Source: Pseudalkalibacillus hwajinpoensis
GTDB lineage: Bacteria > Bacillota > Bacilli > Bacillales > Guptibacillaceae
Direction: 5' to 3'
DNA: 64,000 bases
Assembly: GCF_039851965.1 (NCBI RefSeq)
Contig: NZ_CP156674.1
Span: forward strand, 2,914,001 to 2,978,000
The position numbers and the translations under genes were made by a program. This document shows, piece after piece, positions 7,797-16,331 of this stretch (position 1 is its first letter; every line of letters begins with the position of its first letter). The notes under the pieces were generated by a model. It saw nothing but the letters and a program-made list of their open reading frames with translations, was not told the DNA's origin and did not search any database.

Positions 7797-9491
7797 ATGG
7801 AAGGCAAGAAAGACTTACGAATCAGAAGTAAAGTCATTAGTGAAGGGGTGAACCGTGTCCCTAACCGCTCGATGCTAAGAGCAGTTGGATTTACGGATGA
7901 AGATTTTAAGAAACCAATGATCGGCATAGCGAGTACATGGAGTGAGGTTACCCCTTGTAATGTACATATTGATCGCCTTGCACGCGAGGCGAAAGGTGGA
8001 GCTGCAGATAACGGTGGAGCGCCTATGATTTTCAATACAATTACCGTATCAGATGGAATTGCGATGGGGCATGAAGGGATGTTCTATTCCCTCCCAAGTC
8101 GCGAAATCATAGCGGATTCTATTGAAACGGTTACGAATGCAGAGCGCCTTGATGGAGTTGTAGCTATTGGTGGTTGTGATAAAACGACACCGGGCTGTTT
8201 AATCGCAATTGGCCGAATGAACATTCCTTCTGTTTATGTATACGGAGGAACGATTCAGCCAGGAAAATTGAATGGTAATGATATCGATATTGTTTCCTCC
8301 TTTGAAGCTGTAGGTCAATATCAAGCAGGGACCATCAATGACGAAGAGCTTCATAAAGTGGAATGCCATGCCTGTCCGGGTGCTGGCGCATGTGGTGGTA
8401 TGTATACGGCAAACACGATGGCATCTGCAGTAGAAGCGCTGGGCATGAGTATCCCGGGTTCATCGTCGACCCCAGCTGTTAATGATTATAAAGAAAAAGA
8501 ATGTCGCCAGGCTGGTGAATTAGTAGTCGAACTTCTTGAAAAAGACATTTATCCGCGCGATATTATGACGAAAGAGGCATTTGAGAATGCGATAACGGTT
8601 GTGATGGCTCTTGGTGGTTCAACAAATGCTTTCTTGCATCTAACTGCAATGGCGCATTCCGCGGGTGTTGATTTATCTCTTGATGACTTTGAACGCGTAC
8701 GCGAACGAGTTCCACATATTGCTGACATGAAGCCGAGTGGTAAATACGTGATGCAGGATCTTTATGCAATCGGCGGCGTACCTGCTGTCATGAAGTTACT
8801 TCATGAGCATGGCTTGCTTCATGGTGATTGCTTGACGGTTACAGGTAAGACGCTTGCTGAAAACCTAAAAGAAGCGCCATCTCTAAAGGAAGGCCAGGAA
8901 GTGATCCGTTCCTTGAACGATCCAATTAAAGCGAGCGGTCCACTTGTCGTACTTCGTGGGAATCTTGCGCCAGAAGGTTCAGTTGCGAAAATGTCTGGAC
9001 AAAAGATTAGTCGTTTTGAAGGACCAGCACGTGTTTATGATAGTGAAGCAGAAGCAACGGAAGCAATTGAAGCAAACATTATTAAAGAGGGCGATGTCCT
9101 TGTTATCCGTAACGTTGGTCCAAAAGGTGGGCCAGGCATGCCTGAGATGCTCTCCATTACCGCTATGATTGTCGGTAAGGGACTTGGGGGTAAAGTTGCC
9201 TTGATGACTGACGGCCGCTTCTCTGGTGGCTCACACGGATTTGTCATCGGTCACGTTTCACCAGAAGCTTTCGTAGGTGGTCCAATTGGATTATTAAAAG
9301 AAGGCGACACAATCACGATTGATAGTGAGACGCAGCAGATCAATTTCGATGTTTCTGATGAGGAACTCAAGAGACGCCGTGCAGAATGGGTAAGACCAGA
9401 GCTAAGATATAAGACAGGTATTCTTGGCAAGTACGCTCGACTTGTTTCTTCATCAGCGAAAGGTGCTGTAACGGATCTCGATTTAGAATAA
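7797..9491 (+). CDS. ilvD: Dihydroxy-acid dehydratase
   Basis: A 564-residue IlvD/Edd family enzyme that dehydrates 2,3-dihydroxy-isovalerate and its methylvalerate analogue to the 2-oxo acids in valine, isoleucine and leucine synthesis. It binds Fe-S and Mg. Cluster-region cysteines are seen in GGCDKTTPGC and CHACPGAGACGGMYTANTM. The C-terminal GRFSGGSHG motif is present. ATG 7797 has GGAAGGG 8 nt upstream and is preferred over the GTG at 7788. It is encoded alone, away from ilvBNC, with a CodY box in front. Confidence 0.96.
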   Translation: MEGKKDLRIRSKVISEGVNRVPNRSMLRAVGFTDEDFKKPMIGIASTWSEVTPCNVHIDRLAREAKGGAADNGGAPMIFNTITVSDGIAMGHEGMFYSLPSREIIADSIETVTNAERLDGVVAIGGCDKTTPGCLIAIGRMNIPSVYVYGGTIQPGKLNGNDIDIVSSFEAVGQYQAGTINDEELHKVECHACPGAGACGGMYTANTMASAVEALGMSIPGSSSTPAVNDYKEKECRQAGELVVELLEKDIYPRDIMTKEAFENAITVVMALGGSTNAFLHLTAMAHSAGVDLSLDDFERVRERVPHIADMKPSGKYVMQDLYAIGGVPAVMKLLHEHGLLHGDCLTVTGKTLAENLKEAPSLKEGQEVIRSLNDPIKASGPLVVLRGNLAPEGSVAKMSGQKISRFEGPARVYDSEAEATEAIEANIIKEGDVLVIRNVGPKGGPGMPEMLSITAMIVGKGLGGKVALMTDGRFSGGSHGFVIGHVSPEAFVGGPIGLLKEGDTITIDSETQQINFDVSDEELKRRRAEWVRPELRYKTGILGKYARLVSSSAKGAVTDLDLE

Positions 9492-9497
9492 AGGTTA

Positions 9498-9530
9498 AAC
9501 CAGCTTCCTTTAGGGGAAGCTGGTTTTTTT
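9498..9530 (+). terminator. ilvD terminator
   Basis: AACCAGCTTCC-TTTAG-GGGAAGCTGG followed by seven T. Confidence 0.9.
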
Positions 9531-9670
9531 GGTTTGGATGCTTTTTTCAATAAGGGAATTGAGTGGTGGGGAGAGAAAGAGTAAGAGATAAGTAGAAAAG
9601 GAGTAATTAATGAATTGATTGGCTAAAATCGTGATCCCCGCTTCACACGAAACCACACCCCCAAGAATTC

Positions 9671-9703
9671 AACAAAAAAGCCTGTCACCAACGTGACGAC
9701 CTT
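9671..9703 (-). terminator. Terminator of the VOC gene
   Basis: Read on the minus strand, a GTCAC-GTTG-GTGAC hairpin is followed by AGGC and TTTTTT. The stem is modest. Confidence 0.45.
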
Positions 9704-9708
9704 CTAAC

Positions 9709-10128
9709 TTACTTTACCTGTTCTTTTTCGTAGTTTAAGTCCCAGATCACACCGTATGCATCTTTTACTTTCGCGAATGTTGCTCCCCAGAATGTATCCT
9801 GAAGCTCCATATACACCGTTCCTTTTTCTTTTAAACGAGAATACAAAGTTTGAATTTCTTCTTCACTATCAAGTTCAAGTGCTAGTGAGATATTGTTCCC
9901 TACCGTTACTGTTTGATTCAAGAATACGTCAGAAACCATAAAGTAGAGATCACCTTTCTCGAAGCGTGCATGCATGATGTGATCATCAAGCTCTGGAGGG
10001 GTTTCGTAATTCGCATCACCGAATGTTTGAACATTAGTGATTTCACCCTCAAATATATCTTTATAGTAATTCAGTGCTTCTCTTGCTGTACCTTCAAACG
10101 TGAAATAAGGAATCGCCTGGTGCTTCAT
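9709..10128 (-). CDS. VOC-family (PhnB/glyoxalase-like) protein
   Basis: A 139-residue vicinal-oxygen-chelate fold protein of the PhnB-like type. Its features are AIPYFTFEGTAREALNYYKDIF at the start, NISLALELDSEEEIQTLYSRL in the middle and WGATFAKVKDAYGVIWDLNY at the end. The activity is unknown; relatives act on antibiotics or aromatic compounds, or have lost metal binding. ATG 10128 has AAGGAG about 9 nt upstream. Confidence 0.85.
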   Translation of the reverse strand: MKHQAIPYFTFEGTAREALNYYKDIFEGEITNVQTFGDANYETPPELDDHIMHARFEKGDLYFMVSDVFLNQTVTVGNNISLALELDSEEEIQTLYSRLKEKGTVYMELQDTFWGATFAKVKDAYGVIWDLNYEKEQVK

Positions 10129-10229
10129 TTCTTCACTCTCCTTAAGGTAAGTAAGATGCTTTCTCATACAGATTATAGTATACAAGTAACTCGAATAACA
10201 AACAAGAACATTAGTTCGAAAAAAGAGTT

Positions 10230-10905
10230 AGGTCAGTCCCAACTCTTTTAGAAGATTACCAGTTACTTGAAAAGATTGCTCATTTTGATAGAGAACGTAT
10301 TCCTGAGCGCGTTGTACATGCACGAGGAGCAGGTGCTCATGGTGTATTCGTCACGAAAAATAGCATGAAAAAATATACAAAAGCAGCATTTCTACAAGAA
10401 GAATGGAAGGAAACAGAAGTTTTCACTCGTTTCTCAACTGTTATTCATGGTAAGCACTCACCGGAAACAGCACGTGACCCTCGTGGATTTTCTGTAAAGT
10501 TCTATACAGAAGAAGATAACTATGATTTCGTAGGAAATACCTTGCCAATCTTCTTTATTCGTGATGCCATTAAATTCCCGGACGTGATTCATTTCCTTAA
10601 GCCTGATCCAGTAATAAGGTAGCATGAATAATGATAAGCATAAAGGTCATGTGAATTATGAGCCGAATAGTGCTAACGGTGCTCCTGCTGATCAGGCTGG
10701 ACGTATTTATCGCAGCTGGGATCAGCATACGAAGGATACGCTTGTGAAGAACATTATTAACGATTTTGATAGCATCGAGGATAAGAGCATTGCTGGAAGA
10801 GCGATCGCAAACTTCTATCAAGCTGACGAAGAGTTAGGTAATACGCTCGCTAAGATAGCGAACGTTGAATTTAAACAGTTTATTAACAAAGAACAATATC
10901 AGTAA
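10230..10905 (+). pseudogene. Catalase gene remnant (5' end lost, large internal deletion)
   Basis: Two pieces of one clade-3-like haem catalase are joined. The first piece (10230-10622) encodes PTLLEDYQLLEKIAHFDRER, then the haem-pocket RVVHARGAGAHG and RDPRGFSVKFYTEEDNYDFVGN, stopping at KPDPVIR. The second piece (from about 10636, in another frame) encodes the family C-terminus HVNYEPNSANG to EFKQFINKEQYQ. About 250 central codons, including the proximal haem Tyr region, are missing, and no start codon or ribosome site precedes the first piece. It cannot make an active enzyme. No IS ends are visible at the junction. Confidence 0.9.
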
Positions 10906-10911
10906 TAAAAT

Positions 10912-10951
10912 ATCAGAAGCTTTCAGGTCTTAACGATCTGGAAGCTTTTTT
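10912..10951 (+). terminator. Terminator behind the catalase remnant
   Basis: AGAAGCTTTCAG pairs with CTGGAAGCTTTTTT. Probably the original terminator of the lost catalase gene. Confidence 0.75.
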
Positions 10952-11073
10952 AGTGCTATTAATTATGCTCTTCTCCATTACAAGAATAACTTACTACAAT
11001 TAGAAATATTTCTAACATTTGAGAGGGAGCGGGCAGCATTTAATCGAATACTTTCAAGAAGAGGAGTGATGTT

Positions 11074-11487
11074 ATGTTTAAAAAAGTAATTGAGCCGCGT
11101 GTTTCAGAAACAGATGGAGCAGGACATATAAATAACACGGTGATCCCGGTCTGGTTTGAATCAGGAAGAGATGATATCTTTCGAATGTTTACGCCGGACT
11201 TAGCATTTCAAAATTGGCGCTGTGTTCTCTTGAAAATGGATGTGGAATTTACTTCCCAATTATTTTATGGCACATCTGTTAATGTGCAGACATGGATCAA
11301 TCGAATTGGAAATAAGAGTTTTGAAGTGTATGAGGAGATTTCTCAAAGTAACACGGTATGTGCAAAGGGGCGTGCTACCTATGTGAACTACGATTTTGTT
11401 CTTCAGCAGAGTGAAGTTATTCCAGATGAGATTCGGGAGGAGTTAGAGAAACATTTATACATGAGTAATAAAACCGCCAGTGAATAA
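11074..11487 (+). CDS. Acyl-CoA thioesterase-like hot-dog protein
   Basis: A 137-residue 4HBT-type hot-dog thioesterase. The N-terminal catalytic-loop motif is SETDGAGHINNTVIPVWFESGR, where Asp and the GHINN segment match 4-hydroxybenzoyl-CoA thioesterase/YbgC-like enzymes. It should hydrolyse acyl-CoA or acyl-ACP thioesters; the substrate is unknown. ATG follows GAGGAGTGATGTT. Monocistronic. Confidence 0.82.
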   Translation: MFKKVIEPRVSETDGAGHINNTVIPVWFESGRDDIFRMFTPDLAFQNWRCVLLKMDVEFTSQLFYGTSVNVQTWINRIGNKSFEVYEEISQSNTVCAKGRATYVNYDFVLQQSEVIPDEIREELEKHLYMSNKTASE

Positions 11488-11507
11488 TTCTCTGACGGTT
11501 TTTGTTC
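11469..11507. terminator. Terminator between thioesterase and lipoprotein genes
   Basis: AACCGCCAG pairs with CTGACGGTTTTTG. The convergent layout suggests it serves both genes. Confidence 0.75.
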
Positions 11508-11508
11508 A

Positions 11509-12237
11509 TTAAATATTAATTTTTACATCTGCATCTTTTTTAAGTTTTTCAATTAATTCTTGCGTTTTCTTCTGCTTCTGTTCACCTTCTAGACCTTTTT
11601 TGATCTGAGGCTTAACATCTTCGTAAGCTGGCATTTCTTTTGATTTACCTTGCTCTTTTGCCTGCTCATAATATTTCTTCATTTCTTCTTCGGTTACTTC
11701 ATCAACTTTAATTTCTTTATCAATATACGTTGTGTATTGAATGTTTTTTGCAATTTCTTTTTTAAGATCTTCTTCGCTCATGTCGCTTTTTTTAAGCGCT
11801 GCTTCGAACTTTTCTTCGCTTTCATAGCCTTCTTTCAAGCTTGCTAGTTCTTTCTTAACTTGTTCGTCAGAAGCTTCGTATCCTTTATCCTTTGCGTCTT
11901 GAAGGATCAGTTCCTGGCCAACCATGCTTTCAGCTACCTGCGTTTTTAATTGCTTAAGCTGTTCTTTAGGAACTTCCTGTCCCGTTTGAACGTATTGCAT
12001 CTGGCTCTGGCTATAAAGGGCATTGAAATCTTCCCCTTTAATTTCTTTGTCGTTTACTGTAGCTACGACTTTATCTGCATCAACTTTATCAACTTCCGGC
12101 TGTTTTTGTTCCCCGGATTTTTCCTCTGTCTTTGTATCTTCTTTTGTCTTGTCATTGCTGCTTTCTTCGTTTCCTCCACAGGCAGCCAGTACAACTAGCA
12201 ATAAACCTGTTATGAGTAAGTAAGTTAATTTATGCAA
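11509..12237 (-). CDS. SurA N-terminal-domain lipoprotein
   Basis: A 242-residue exported lipoprotein. It has a signal peptide with lipobox LAAC, an acidic/Lys-rich linker (about residues 25-55), then a SurA_N-like chaperone domain: DKVVATVNDKEIKGEDFNAL and QVAESMVGQELILQDAKDKGY. The parvulin PPIase domain of PrsA is absent. It probably acts at the membrane outer face as a folding or holdase factor; this is inference. The start is TTG 12237, with AAAGGAG about 8 nt upstream; the longer frame to 12285 lacks a ribosome site. Confidence 0.8.
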   Translation of the reverse strand: MHKLTYLLITGLLLVVLAACGGNEESSNDKTKEDTKTEEKSGEQKQPEVDKVDADKVVATVNDKEIKGEDFNALYSQSQMQYVQTGQEVPKEQLKQLKTQVAESMVGQELILQDAKDKGYEASDEQVKKELASLKEGYESEEKFEAALKKSDMSEEDLKKEIAKNIQYTTYIDKEIKVDEVTEEEMKKYYEQAKEQGKSKEMPAYEDVKPQIKKGLEGEQKQKKTQELIEKLKKDADVKINI

Positions 12238-12373
12238 TTCACATGCTCCTTTCAAAAGGCTGTCTCCTATTCTTCCACAAAACACCTGAGTTGAAAACCC
12301 CCTTCAATAAGTATGGGAGAAAAACCACATTCTTATTACAATTCAGGTGCAATGAGGACAGAAGCACTACCTT

Positions 12374-12407
12374 CTACTTTTTCATTGCATATTGTAATAA
12401 AAAGTAG
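12374..12407 (+). promoter_or_regulatory. Inverted repeat in the HpaB leader
   Basis: CTACTTTTT and AAAAAGTAG form a perfect 9-bp inverted repeat, extended by ATT/AAT, with a 16-nt middle. It ends just before the ribosome site of the HpaB-like gene. It could be an operator or an RNA hairpin masking the leader. Confidence 0.4.
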
Positions 12408-12425
12408 TTGGAAAGGGGGGACTGC

Positions 12426-13862
12426 GTGATTGATGGTAAGGAGTATATAGATCGAATTGATGCTCTCCAAAATGAAGTGTGGATCGATGGCGAAAAATGT
12501 GTAGAGAAATTGTCGAGCCTGGCTCCTTTTAAAGGGATTTTGAAAAACAAGGCTTCACTTTATGATTATCAGTGTGACCCAGCTAATCATAAACTTTTTC
12601 GCTATTCTTTAACAGATGGCGTGGGGGAATACGGTTTTTCATACCACCAGCCTCAGTCCATTGAGGATTTAACGAATAGACGTAAAGCCACTCAAGAATG
12701 GGCGAGAATGAATGCTGGCTTAATGGGACGATCGCCCGATTATATGAATACATTACTAATGGCTTTAGGATCTGCTGCACCCCATTTTTCTCAAGCGCGT
12801 AAAGAATTTGGAGATAACATTAGAAGGTTATATGAAAAGGCGCGGGATCAGGATCTATCAATAACACATACGTTTATTAATCCTCAAGTAAATCGATCAA
12901 GTGAAAGCTACTTTGAAGATTCTAATGATTCTGCAGCTAGAGTGGTTGAGGAAAAAGAAGAAGGAATTGTTATTCAGGGGGCACGCCTTCTCGCGACCCA
13001 GGGGGGATTAACTGACGAGTTGCTTGTGCTTCCTGCTGGTCATTCTGATGATTCGTATGTATTTGGGTTTATGATTCCCTCGAATACATCCGGATTGAAA
13101 TTTCTTTGTAGAGAATCTTTTAGCTATGGTAATTCTGTATTTGATCATCCGCTAGCATCGCAATTTGAAGAGATAGATTCGATAGTTGTTTTTGATCGGG
13201 TGCTAGTGCCATGGGAGTTTGTTTTTATTTATAAAAGCTTGCAGCCTGTAGTAAGCCTTGAAGCTGAAACTGGTATGTATACCTTTTTGCAGTTTCAATC
13301 TGTTGCACGGCAGGTTGTGAAGCTAGAGTATATTCTTGGACTCTGCGAGACGCTTTCCGACGCCATTCAAATCCAGGAATATGAACATGTGAAAATGAAG
13401 ATGAGCGAAATTATTACCACTCTTGAAATAATGAAAGCTCTCTTACTGTCTTCAGAAGTAACGAGCAAGCCAAATCGCTATGGAACGTATGTGCCGAATA
13501 GTGGACCACTACGAGCAGCCATTCAATATTTTCCCGGTGTTTATCCGAGATTAATCGAGATCATTCAGTTTCTTGGTGCAAGTGGACTGATCTCCATTCC
13601 ATCTGAGAAAGATTTCAATTCAGATATAAAGGACGATCTATCGAAGTACCTTCAAGGTGCGAACATTGATGCGAAGGAAAGAGTAAGGTTGTTCCGACTG
13701 GCATGGGACCTGGGAATGAGTGCATTTGGTTCACGGCAAACTCAATTCGAGCGTTTCTTCTTCGGTGATCCAGTTCGACTTGCAACGGTTCATTATAATA
13801 GTTATTTAACACAGCCGTATGTCAATCTTGTTAAGGATTTTCTTAATAGAAAAGCAGATTAA
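12426..13862 (+). CDS. 4-hydroxyphenylacetate 3-monooxygenase (HpaB) family protein
   Basis: A 478-residue HpaB-family FADH2-dependent monooxygenase. It has the acyl-CoA-dehydrogenase-like fold: N-terminal region with RKATQEWARMNAGLMGRSPDYMN, central beta domain with IQGARLLATQGGLTDELLV, and C-terminal helical domain. A partner flavin reductase (HpaC) is not adjacent. The substrate could be a phenol, or the protein could belong to the related 4-hydroxybutyryl-CoA dehydratase branch. GTG 12426 follows AAAGGGGGG by about 8 nt. Downstream is a fatty-acid permease with its own cre site. Confidence 0.83.
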   Translation: MIDGKEYIDRIDALQNEVWIDGEKCVEKLSSLAPFKGILKNKASLYDYQCDPANHKLFRYSLTDGVGEYGFSYHQPQSIEDLTNRRKATQEWARMNAGLMGRSPDYMNTLLMALGSAAPHFSQARKEFGDNIRRLYEKARDQDLSITHTFINPQVNRSSESYFEDSNDSAARVVEEKEEGIVIQGARLLATQGGLTDELLVLPAGHSDDSYVFGFMIPSNTSGLKFLCRESFSYGNSVFDHPLASQFEEIDSIVVFDRVLVPWEFVFIYKSLQPVVSLEAETGMYTFLQFQSVARQVVKLEYILGLCETLSDAIQIQEYEHVKMKMSEIITTLEIMKALLLSSEVTSKPNRYGTYVPNSGPLRAAIQYFPGVYPRLIEIIQFLGASGLISIPSEKDFNSDIKDDLSKYLQGANIDAKERVRLFRLAWDLGMSAFGSRQTQFERFFFGDPVRLATVHYNSYLTQPYVNLVKDFLNRKAD

Positions 13863-13895
13863 AGAAGTCGCCTACGTGCGGCTTTATGCTTATTT

Positions 13896-13910
13896 TTGGA
13901 AGCGTTTTCT
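13896..13910 (+). promoter_or_regulatory. CcpA cre site upstream of atoE
   Basis: TTGGAAGCGTTTTCT fits the cre consensus WTGNAANCGNWNNCW at every fixed position. It sits 70 bp before the atoE start, so carbon catabolite repression of short-chain fatty acid uptake is likely. Confidence 0.65.
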
Positions 13911-13980
13911 TTAAGCGGAAGGAAATATAAATAGTTTACCGAAAGGAGTGAAATGGGATCATATAAAAGGAGTTGTAGGA

Positions 13981-15306
13981 ATGTTAAAAGCATCAATTGC
14001 CGTATCAAATCGAATCATGCAACGCTACTTGCCAGACCCATTTTTATTCGTTATTTTACTAACGTTTGTTGTTTTTGGATTTGGGTTGGTTTTTACAGGA
14101 AGTTCGCCAGTTCAAATGGTGCAGTATTTTGGAGAAGGATTTTGGAGTTTGCTCGCTTTTTCGATGCAAATGGTACTTGTTCTTGTAACTGGTTATGTAC
14201 TGGCAAGCAGCCCATTATTTAAAAAGGGACTTGGTTCTCTAGCAGCATTTGCGAAAACGCCTGGACAGGCGATCGTATATGTGACAATTGTTTCGCTTAT
14301 GGCCAGTTGGATCAATTGGGGGTTTGGTCTTGTGATCGGTGCCCTCTATGCAAAAGAGCTTGCGAGAAAAGTAGAAAAGGTAGATTACCGTTTGCTTATT
14401 GCGAGTGCATATAGCGGCTTCCTCGTCTGGCATGGAGGGCTAGCGGGATCAATCCCACTAACGATTGCGACGCCAGGACATTTTACTGAAGAAGCGATTG
14501 GATTAATTTCAACAAATGAAACGATTTTTTCAGCTTTTAATTTAGTGATCGTTGCCTCATTATTTGTTTTTCTACCAATCGTTAATTATTTTATGTCACC
14601 ATCGGAGGATGAGCGTGTGCAAGTCGATCCTTCATTATTAGAAGAGAGAAGCCTTCATGCAACAGCCCTTGATGCGGAAATGACGCCGGCTGAACGTTTG
14701 GAGAACAGTAAAGTTGTATCAGGTTTAATTGGGTTAGTTGGTCTTTCATATCTCACTTACTATTTTGTAAATAGTGGATTTGAGCTTAACCTAAATATAG
14801 TTAATTTTGGTTTTCTGTTTCTTGGCATCCTATTTCATGGTACGCCGAGACGATTTCTTGAATCTGTGACAGATGCAGTAAAAGGCGCTAGCGGTATTAT
14901 CATTCAGTTCCCATTCTACGCAGGGATCATGGGAATGATGGTCGCATCAGGTCTTGCTGCACAGCTTTCAGAGGGATTTGTATCAATTTCTAATGAGTTT
15001 ACTTTTCCATTCTTTGCATTTCTTAGTGCTGGTATTGTGAACTTCTTTGTTCCGTCAGGAGGAGGACAGTGGGCTGTTCAGGCGCCGATCATGCTTGATG
15101 CAGCGAAAGAGCTTGGGGTTTCGGTGCCAAAAACAGCCATGGCAGTCGCCTGGGGCGATGCATGGACAAACATGATACAACCTTTCTGGGCGCTTCCTGC
15201 ACTAGCAATCGCGGGATTGAAGGCTAAAGATATCATGGGGTATTGTTTTATCGTTCTTCTCGTAAGTGGAGTGTTCATTTCATTAGGACTTGTTTTCATT
15301 TCCTGA
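13981..15306 (+). CDS. atoE: Short-chain fatty acid transporter, AtoE family
   Basis: A 441-residue polytopic membrane protein matching the AtoE short-chain fatty-acid permease family in length and sequence. Signatures are MASWINWGFGLVIGAL, AYSGFLVWHGGLAGSIPL and FFVPSGGGQWAVQAPIM. It would import acetoacetate/butyrate-type acids. ATG 13981 is chosen because AAAGGAG lies 8 nt upstream and the length then fits E. coli AtoE (440 aa); GTG 13948 is an alternative. The neighbours include no ato CoA-transferase genes. A cre site lies upstream. Confidence 0.9.
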   Translation: MLKASIAVSNRIMQRYLPDPFLFVILLTFVVFGFGLVFTGSSPVQMVQYFGEGFWSLLAFSMQMVLVLVTGYVLASSPLFKKGLGSLAAFAKTPGQAIVYVTIVSLMASWINWGFGLVIGALYAKELARKVEKVDYRLLIASAYSGFLVWHGGLAGSIPLTIATPGHFTEEAIGLISTNETIFSAFNLVIVASLFVFLPIVNYFMSPSEDERVQVDPSLLEERSLHATALDAEMTPAERLENSKVVSGLIGLVGLSYLTYYFVNSGFELNLNIVNFGFLFLGILFHGTPRRFLESVTDAVKGASGIIIQFPFYAGIMGMMVASGLAAQLSEGFVSISNEFTFPFFAFLSAGIVNFFVPSGGGQWAVQAPIMLDAAKELGVSVPKTAMAVAWGDAWTNMIQPFWALPALAIAGLKAKDIMGYCFIVLLVSGVFISLGLVFIS

Positions 15307-15326
15307 TGAAATAAAAAAGTGCAGTT

Positions 15327-15510
15327 TTAATTATTATCAATTTTACGGTTTCTAATTAGACTGTAAGCTGTAAAGGTAATGAAGAAAATACATAAAGCGG
15401 CGAAGGTAATCGTATAACCAGTGTTTCGATCTCTGTATTAATCCAAAGCAAACTTTCCCATTCCAATTGCGCTGAACACTAACCTTAGTGAATGAAAGAG
15501 CGAGTCTTAA
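15327..15510 (-). pseudogene. C-terminal remnant of an MFS-type membrane transporter
   Basis: On the minus strand a frame reads SLRLVFSAIGMGKFALD, stop, YRDRNTGYTITFAALCIFF, then a hydrophobic tail ending RNRKIDNN and TAA at 15327. This resembles the last helix and loop of a DHA2-like MFS transporter. There is one internal stop and no upstream gene body, because the rest is missing. This explains the otherwise empty 350-bp gap. Confidence 0.5.
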
Positions 15511-15659
15511 CTTTAGCCAGTATTTACCTCCTATTGTATATTATTTTACGCAATTCCTTCAATTGCCAATCATTCAATTTGTTTAGTAGTTCGTCAAAGT
15601 TTATTCATAATTCGTTTATAAAAGTATGATACTGTATGTGTTGAAAGGATGATACTGAC

Positions 15660-16313
15660 ATGACGAACGATTTTCATGCAAGAATCGAAGAGTGGAAAAA
15701 TTTCCTGTTTATTTATAAATTTGCATTAGATGAAATCAATACAAAATTAACGATATTAAATGATGAGTTTCAATTTGTTCATCACCATAATCCGATCGAA
15801 CATGTCAAGTCACGCATTAAATCACCTGAAAGTATTATGGATAAACTGCAGAGAAAAGGTCTTGAAGTCACGACGGAGAATGTGAAGGATCATATCAATG
15901 ATATTGCTGGAGTTAGGGTCACCTGCTCTTTTACAACAGATATTTATAAAATATATGAGATGATAAAAAGCCAGGATGATATTCGGTTAATTGATGTAAA
16001 GGATTATGTTGAGAATCCAAAACCGAACGGCTACAAAAGTCTTCATCTAATCGTTGAAATTCCTGTGTTTCTATCAAAGGGCCCTGAATATATGAGAGTT
16101 GAAATTCAGATTCGAACGATCGCAATGGATTTCTGGGCAAGTTTAGAGCACAAAATCTACTATAAATTTGAAGGTGAGATTCCCGAGAAGTTAAGCAATG
16201 AACTAAAGGAAGCTGCTGATATCGTCCATTATCTCGATGCGAAAATGATTCGCATTAAGGACGAGGTGAATGAGTTTAAGGAACTTGAGAAGGAGCCTTC
16301 AAATTTACTTTAA
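15660..16313 (+). CDS. relP: Small alarmone synthetase RelP (YwaC type)
   Basis: A 217-residue single-domain (p)ppGpp synthetase that transfers pyrophosphate from ATP to GDP/GTP. It has no hydrolase, TGS or ACT domain. Motifs are HNPIEHVKSRIKSPESIMDKL, HINDIAGVRVTC, the substrate loop PNGYKSLHL and EIQIRTIAMDFWASLEHKIYYK. The sequence follows B. subtilis YwaC (SAS2/RelP) more closely than YjbM (RelQ). In B. subtilis ywaC is induced by cell-envelope stress; I could not see a clear ECF promoter here. An oxidoreductase gene follows after 18 bp. Confidence 0.9.
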   Translation: MTNDFHARIEEWKNFLFIYKFALDEINTKLTILNDEFQFVHHHNPIEHVKSRIKSPESIMDKLQRKGLEVTTENVKDHINDIAGVRVTCSFTTDIYKIYEMIKSQDDIRLIDVKDYVENPKPNGYKSLHLIVEIPVFLSKGPEYMRVEIQIRTIAMDFWASLEHKIYYKFEGEIPEKLSNELKEAADIVHYLDAKMIRIKDEVNEFKELEKEPSNLL

Positions 16314-16331
16314 TTGAACTGGGGTGGAGAA

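Noticed and set aside
10219..10250. Inverted repeat AAAAGAGTTAGG...CCAACTCTTTT ahead of the catalase relic
   Set aside because: Considered as an operator (PerR-like) but it does not fit the PerR box, and the right arm lies inside catalase codons; chance or scar.
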